A DNA stretch of 64,000 nucleotides from Lycocorax pyrrhopterus obiensis (Eukaryota > Chordata > Aves > Passeriformes > Paradisaeidae), in NCBI GenBank assembly GCA_014706295.1, contig JACSVZ010000016.1, positions 10,273,168 to 10,337,167 of the forward strand, read 5' to 3'. Under the pieces are notes generated by a model. It worked only from the letters and a program-made list of their open reading frames with translations, was not told the origin of the DNA and did no database searches. Position numbers and translations under genes: made by a program. Positions 60,001-64,000 of this stretch are shown piece after piece (position 1 is the stretch's first letter; each line of letters starts with the position of its first letter).

Positions 60001-63000
60001 TTCTTGACAGGGTTTTCTACTCTGATAAAATTAAAGAAGTGAAAGGAGGAAAGTATTGTGGGTTGTGAATCACTAATGACTCTGAGCCTGCCGTGTCCTT
60101 AGGATCTTCACTGCTTAGGCTGGGGAAGGACAAAATATTGCAACAGGTAGTCAGAAACCAGACTGAAGATGGAGCCCAGACTGAGTTTAGAAAATACAAG
60201 TTTAAGGGAAAAATGCTTTCTAATTCTGCACGCTTGACATATGTCACACATGTGTGTATTTCATATATATGTACACACGCTCCCACAAACACACAGAAAC
60301 AAAAAAAGAAACAATATTTTTGCTAAGTTTTTAGAGCTAAACTGGGCTTTTGATTCAAAGAAAATTAAATAATAATCAATCCCTCTAAATAATAATCAAT
60401 CCCTCCAATAATTATATCACTGTAGTGCCAGAATAACAACTAAAGGACAACTGTAGTTTTGTTATATTCACTGGATAGTCTGCATTTGCAATTTAGGGAT
60501 TAAAGCAATGTTATGTTCTATACTGACAACCCTCTACAGAACCTCTCTACAGAAGTTCTTGCCTTCAGACCTCTTTCTGTAGCTATGGTTGAGGCATCTG
60601 CCTTCAGTTAGAGTAGGAGATCACACCAGAAATTCTATTGCTCCTGAGTAATTACCTTGATTAGGCATATACTGAGACAATGTCATTGTGGATATCTCTT
60701 TTTGCCAGGCTCTCACTCTCAGAAGCTGTTGCGTTAATGCAGGATGACAGAGATGTAGCCTGTGCAGGGAGAACGGGACTTGCTTGCCTGGGGCTCTGCT
60801 CCCCCTGGCACTCAGCTCTGCCAAACCCCTGTGCTTCTCAACCCTGAGCCCTCGGGCACAGAACTCTGCCCTGCACTCTCTGACACATGGGCACTGAGCA
60901 GCCAGGCCGCAGGGTAGGGGTGCTATTCAGGTTCTCAGGACAGGTAGCTCCTGAAACCTGGTCCAAAACACAAGAGATTTGTGTGGGTGATGTTTCTTGG
61001 CATTTTGGGTTTTGTTTGATTCATTATGCAATTACATCTCACACCAGCGATGCTTTGAACTGACAGTTCCCCACTTGTGAACAGTCACTTGGAACAGTTT
61101 CTGTGTAACTGTGACAGGACTGGCTCCATTGCACTGCCTACGTACAAGAAACAAGCTTTTTTTCATCGCTGAAGGCCTGCATGGCTTTTTTTTTCCCTAA
61201 TTGACTCTGTGTCTGCTTGATATTTTGCCTGGAGTCCTGTGTGCCTGTATCTGAACTAGCAAGTAATTTCATGTAGTAGGAGTGGATCAAAGAAATTTCT
61301 ACTGATGCTTTTACAGCTACATTATATATATTTTTAGGTTTTCACTTCAGCCTAGACTTAGTCCAGACAGCCATGCCACAAATGGTTCAGATCTGTGTGA
61401 AGAACCACTGGAGGCTTTGTCTTCCCAGCAGGGATACGAACACATCCGGAGTGCACTTGGGCAGCTTCTACTTGAGACTGCTTTGGAAGAACTCTGCATT
61501 TCATGCTGCAAATGAGGCTGATGCACAGAAACAGAGGCAAGTTGAACCAGAACTGCACAGCATTGCTGAGCCAAGAGGCTCATGCAGGTGTAGCCTCTAG
61601 TTACTAATTCTGCCCTACCAATCCTATTGCTTTAAACATGTCATAGCCATGTTGGGAACTCTGCTTCAAAGGCAGAGGAAAAGTTATGAAAGGGCTCATA
61701 AACTGCAAAAATAACTTCATTTTCAAACAGTTAAGGTTCCAAATAGGTGGATTTCTAAATTTATCTTACTAAAAGCAGGTTGCATTTTAAGGAAGAGGAA
61801 GGTTAGTGGGGGAGAGTCAGTATGAATGACTAGTGACACCATGGTAATTATCCACCCAATTGCTGCCATACACAGGAAAGTACTTACAATCTATGTACTT
61901 TCTCACTTCAAGAGAGAAAGCACTTGTGCTTTCTCACTTCAAGCAGAGCTTTGTCAAATGCCAAAACAGAGCACTGCCTAGAATAAAATGAGCTACAAAA
62001 TGGTTTCTAGCACTAGCACCGGCACTCTTTCTGCCACTCTGAGATAATGGGGTGCTGCAGTGCTCCAAGAGACTGGCAGTTTAGGTACCATTAAAGTAAC
62101 AGATACAATGAAGTACAGTGATAAAGAGGCAATGCCTTGAGGGAGAGCATTCCCTTAACCTCAGAACACCCACAGCAATCCTCTGCATTTGCACTGCACT
62201 CTCACATTGGCCTCACACTTTACCTTAACCAAAGCAAGCTGCAGATTTCTTAACAAAAGGAGTGCAGCTGTACGGTGGTAAGCTGTGATGTAAACTCCAT
62301 GAAACAGCATTAAAACAAAATGCTCTTCTTTTCCCTATCTAAATTCTACCAGAGAAGTATTGAACTAAAAGAGGTGAGGGCTACTTTTATTCTTTTATTT
62401 CCTTCACTAAAGAATTTTTATTACTTGTAGCTCCAGACTGTAAACACAAAGTTGAATTTCAAGCTCTCAGAAGTCTGGTCTTGTTTCCAGGTACACAAAA
62501 CGTTACTTGCAACAAGTATAGCAGAGAACTACAGGTCAAATCCTGCTATCTTCTGCTATATACTAGCACTGATTTTTATTTATCTATTTTTTAGTTCAGG
62601 TATCAGCCCGTGCTAACTAAAATTTTAAGTTTTTGTCCATCTTTCCTGTCTTGATTATGGGAGACTTAAATGTCTGTAGAGAGAGAACTTGTCTGTGCAG
62701 TATTAGATTTAAATCTTAAAACCATAATGTCATATTCAATATAAGTTTTCTCCAGAAAAGTAGCACTGTGACACACGATTGGGTGATTTTATGCCAATAG
62801 AAACCTGCAGTCAAAACTCAGCCTGCTTATTTCTTTAAAAGTACCACTCTTCTTTTATCAAAGTAACTTTCACTGGGAAAATAAACCAAAGACCAAAGCA
62901 ATGTGCTGATTTGCTGTTTTGTCACTCACCTATTTACTGGGGAACTGGAAACCATCTGTTTCCCATCCACAGCTTCTGGAGGCTTTTCTTTGCTTTGATG

Positions 63001-64000
63001 CCCCTTCCCAGATGGGCCACATGAAGTTAAGGGCTCCAAGTCTTTATCTGGCTCATCTCGTTGATCAGTTTCTATCTGAATTAAAGGCACTTCCCTGTGC
63101 TGTCCTGCAGGAAGGCTTCCAGGGCTCTTCACGTGCTGCTTTTCCTCATCCAAATTTACTTCTTCCATTTTGGGTTTCGACCGTATCTGAGTTGTGCTTT
63201 GGGGATGTTTGCTTTCCAGCACGTGTTCTCGGCTTGTAAAATCAAAGGAATCCTGCTGGACCACAATTAAACTTTTACCACTTTCAACAATATTTGCAGC
63301 CAGTCTTTTTGCATATTGTTCCACATGTGGTGGAGAATCACTGTAAAACTGGTCTGCCTCTGCAGCCTCTGCCTCATCTGCTATGATTTTGTTCTTGCGC
63401 ATCAGCGATTCAATAGAACTGGCCCACGTCTCGTGGATCAGCATATCTGTGATCTGGTCAGTCTTGCCTCTCTGGTACAAGCACGAGTCAGACTTGCACA
63501 GCCCCGCAGAAGCCACAGTACTGACGGGCTGGACACTTAAGGAATCTTGGCGATGGTGGGCAAATCCATCTAAGGAATTTGCTTTAATTGGGACGTTCAC
63601 TGTAAGCCTAGAGCCTGATGATCTGCTGTCGGGCATCGACGACTGCCGAAAGCAGAAAGGCGACCGTAGAGAGGGTGCCAGCAAACTGCCACACCAGTCC
63701 TTTGAATTCCGAGAGGAAGGTGGATTATCTTTATTTTCCTTTTCGATTTCTCTTAGCATATACCTATAAAATTCTTCTGTTATACTTTCTGTGCTGGACT
63801 GTTTGGATGGGCAACTTGGTCTTATATTAAGATGGCCATTTTTCTTGGCTACCTGTTGCAAGGCAGAAGTTAAGATGTTGTTTGCATTTTTTCCTGCATA
63901 GTAATCCAGTAATAAATCAAAACCTCTTCCTTCGTTTTCCATCTGGTTCACCATAAATCTTGAAAATTCATCTGTAATGCTTTCACAACTAGATTGCTTT
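53904..64000 (-). CDS. SPHKAP: SPHK1 interactor, AKAP domain containing; 3' six coding exons (partial)
   Basis: Six exons on the minus strand (64000-62930, 59569-59390, 57485-57399, 56393-56341, 56256-56072, 54047-53904) join in frame to 572 C-terminal residues. Human SPHKAP has about 1700, so the N-terminal two thirds lie past the right edge. The large exon contains SITDEFSRFMVNQMENEGRG and the similar SITEEFYRYMLREIEKE, amphipathic helices probably in the second type-I PKA (RI) anchoring region. The C-terminus has the AKAP11/SPHKAP-shared domain (LRATLQWIAASELGIPTIYF ... KSWKVGDIF ... LFDWLLELG). By family knowledge it anchors PKA-RI specifically and binds sphingosine kinase 1, mainly in neurons and heart. 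Complete splice phasing and no internal stop indicate an intact gene. Confidence 0.97.
54048..56071 (-). other. SPHKAP last intron
   Basis: 2.0 kb, AT-rich. A 108-residue plus-strand open frame (55384-55710) has no recognisable domain. Nothing else seen. Confidence 0.6.
56072..56256 (-). CDS. SPHKAP: SPHKAP exon of the conserved C-terminal domain
   Basis: Acceptor TTCTTCCAG, donor GTAGTG (weaker than the rest). Encodes DLLVINFDLEPECPDVELRA and TLQWIAASELGIPTIYFKKS then QENRIEK, the most conserved block shared with AKAP11. 61 complete codons. Confidence 0.96.
56341..56393 (-). CDS. SPHKAP: SPHKAP 53-nt exon
   Basis: Acceptor TTTCTAAG and donor GTAAGTTG. Encodes ELVEEKVFLKEQTENTE with split codons on each side. 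The next intron (56257-56340) is only 84 bases. Confidence 0.9.
56394..59389 (-). other. SPHKAP introns around the cassette exon
   Basis: Two introns (56394-57398 and 57486-59389). No repeat or RNA gene recognised. Confidence 0.6.
57399..57485 (-). CDS. SPHKAP: SPHKAP 87-nt cassette exon
   Basis: Acceptor CTTTGTCAG and donor GTAAGTAG enclose 87 bases encoding NGNSSTTSSLGIMDLEIYQE then NVPSSPMI with split codons at both ends. It equals in length a human segment absent from a shorter isoform. The bases left by the upstream exon (AG) and the first base of the downstream exon (T) also make Ser, so skipping keeps the frame. It has no start codon and is too short for ORF calling. Confidence 0.92.
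59390..59569 (-). CDS. SPHKAP: SPHKAP exon encoding SSSEESTGSWSQLANDEDNP
   Basis: A 180-base exon from acceptor CCTGCCAG to donor GTACCC. Acidic, serine-rich segment with SEESTGSWSQLANDEDNPDD and YLQLSERSL, nearly identical to mammalian SPHKAP. The split Ser codon joins the large exon exactly. Confidence 0.95.
59570..62929 (-). other. SPHKAP intron after the large exon
   Basis: 3.4 kb. Contains the 20-bp tandem duplication (60367-60406), the hairpin with direct repeats at 61898-61943, and a (CA/TA)-rich patch near 60240-60290. No further exon recognised. Confidence 0.6.
60367..60406 (+). repeat. Two-copy 20-bp tandem duplication
   Basis: AAATAATAATCAATCCCTCT is followed directly by a copy differing at the last base. 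Lies in the SPHKAP intron 59570-62929. Confidence 0.9.
62930..64000 (-). CDS. SPHKAP: SPHKAP large exon (3' portion; continues past the window)
   Basis: Open from the window edge (first full codon 63999-63997, Lys) to donor GGTGAGTG at 62929. 356 complete codons are seen. It encodes the two ESIT(D/E)EF helices, serine-rich segments (SSMPDSRSSGSRLTVNVP, AHHRQDSLSVQPVS), an ETWASSIESLMRKNKII helix and REVPLIQIETDQRDE near its end. The apparent ATG at 63954 is internal and not a start, because homologous sequence runs in frame upstream of it. Confidence 0.97.

Noticed and set aside
63954..63956. ATG as SPHKAP start
   Set aside because: The frame continues upstream to the window edge with conserved SPHKAP sequence, so this Met is internal.
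1..64000. Operons, CRISPR arrays, insertion sequences, phage or other prokaryotic systems
   Set aside because: Sequence is vertebrate nuclear DNA; no such arrays or elements are present.

Overview
This window is vertebrate nuclear DNA, and almost certainly a bird. It has intron-rich genes with GT-AG splice sites and several fragments of CR1, the dominant avian LINE, some ending in the CR1 3' motif (ATTCTGTGATTCT). It also has a solo LTR of a type I recognise from bird genomes, and one compact CpG island in AT-rich DNA. The three genes occur in the order CCL20 - DAW1 - SPHKAP, which is the conserved vertebrate order (human 2q36; chicken chromosome 9 from memory). I cannot name the species.

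Layout. 1-15.25 kb: gene-free DNA upstream of CCL20, with two old CR1 pieces, a ~0.9 kb solo LTR on the minus strand (9884-10781), and some perfect short inverted repeats. 15.25-17.43 kb: a complete four-exon CC chemokine on the plus strand, best called CCL20, with TATA box, candidate NF-kB site, AU-rich 3' UTR and poly(A) signal. 17.43-28.06 kb: gene-free DNA with two CR1 fragments. 28.06-47.35 kb: complete DAW1 (plus strand), 13 coding exons from a CpG-island promoter, joining in frame to 415 residues, the human length as I recall it. 47.35-53.9 kb: the gap between two convergent genes, including the probable SPHKAP 3' UTR and very old repeats. 53.9-64 kb: the last six coding exons of SPHKAP (minus strand); its 5' part lies beyond the right edge. 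A small 87-nt cassette exon missed by simple ORF calling was found by hand at 57399-57485.

The three genes share no pathway: CCL20 is a secreted chemoattractant for CCR6-bearing leukocytes, DAW1 acts in assembly and transport of ciliary outer dynein arms, and SPHKAP is a type-I PKA anchoring protein. Their proximity is conserved synteny, not an operon-like unit. I found no previously undescribed system. The observations most worth a second look are the reconstructed SPHKAP cassette exon, a candidate RFX X-box and long overlapping uORFs at the DAW1 start, the promoter-proximal inverted repeat and candidate kB site at CCL20, a perfect 13-bp hairpin at 9471-9509, and deeply conserved SINE-like relics downstream of SPHKAP.
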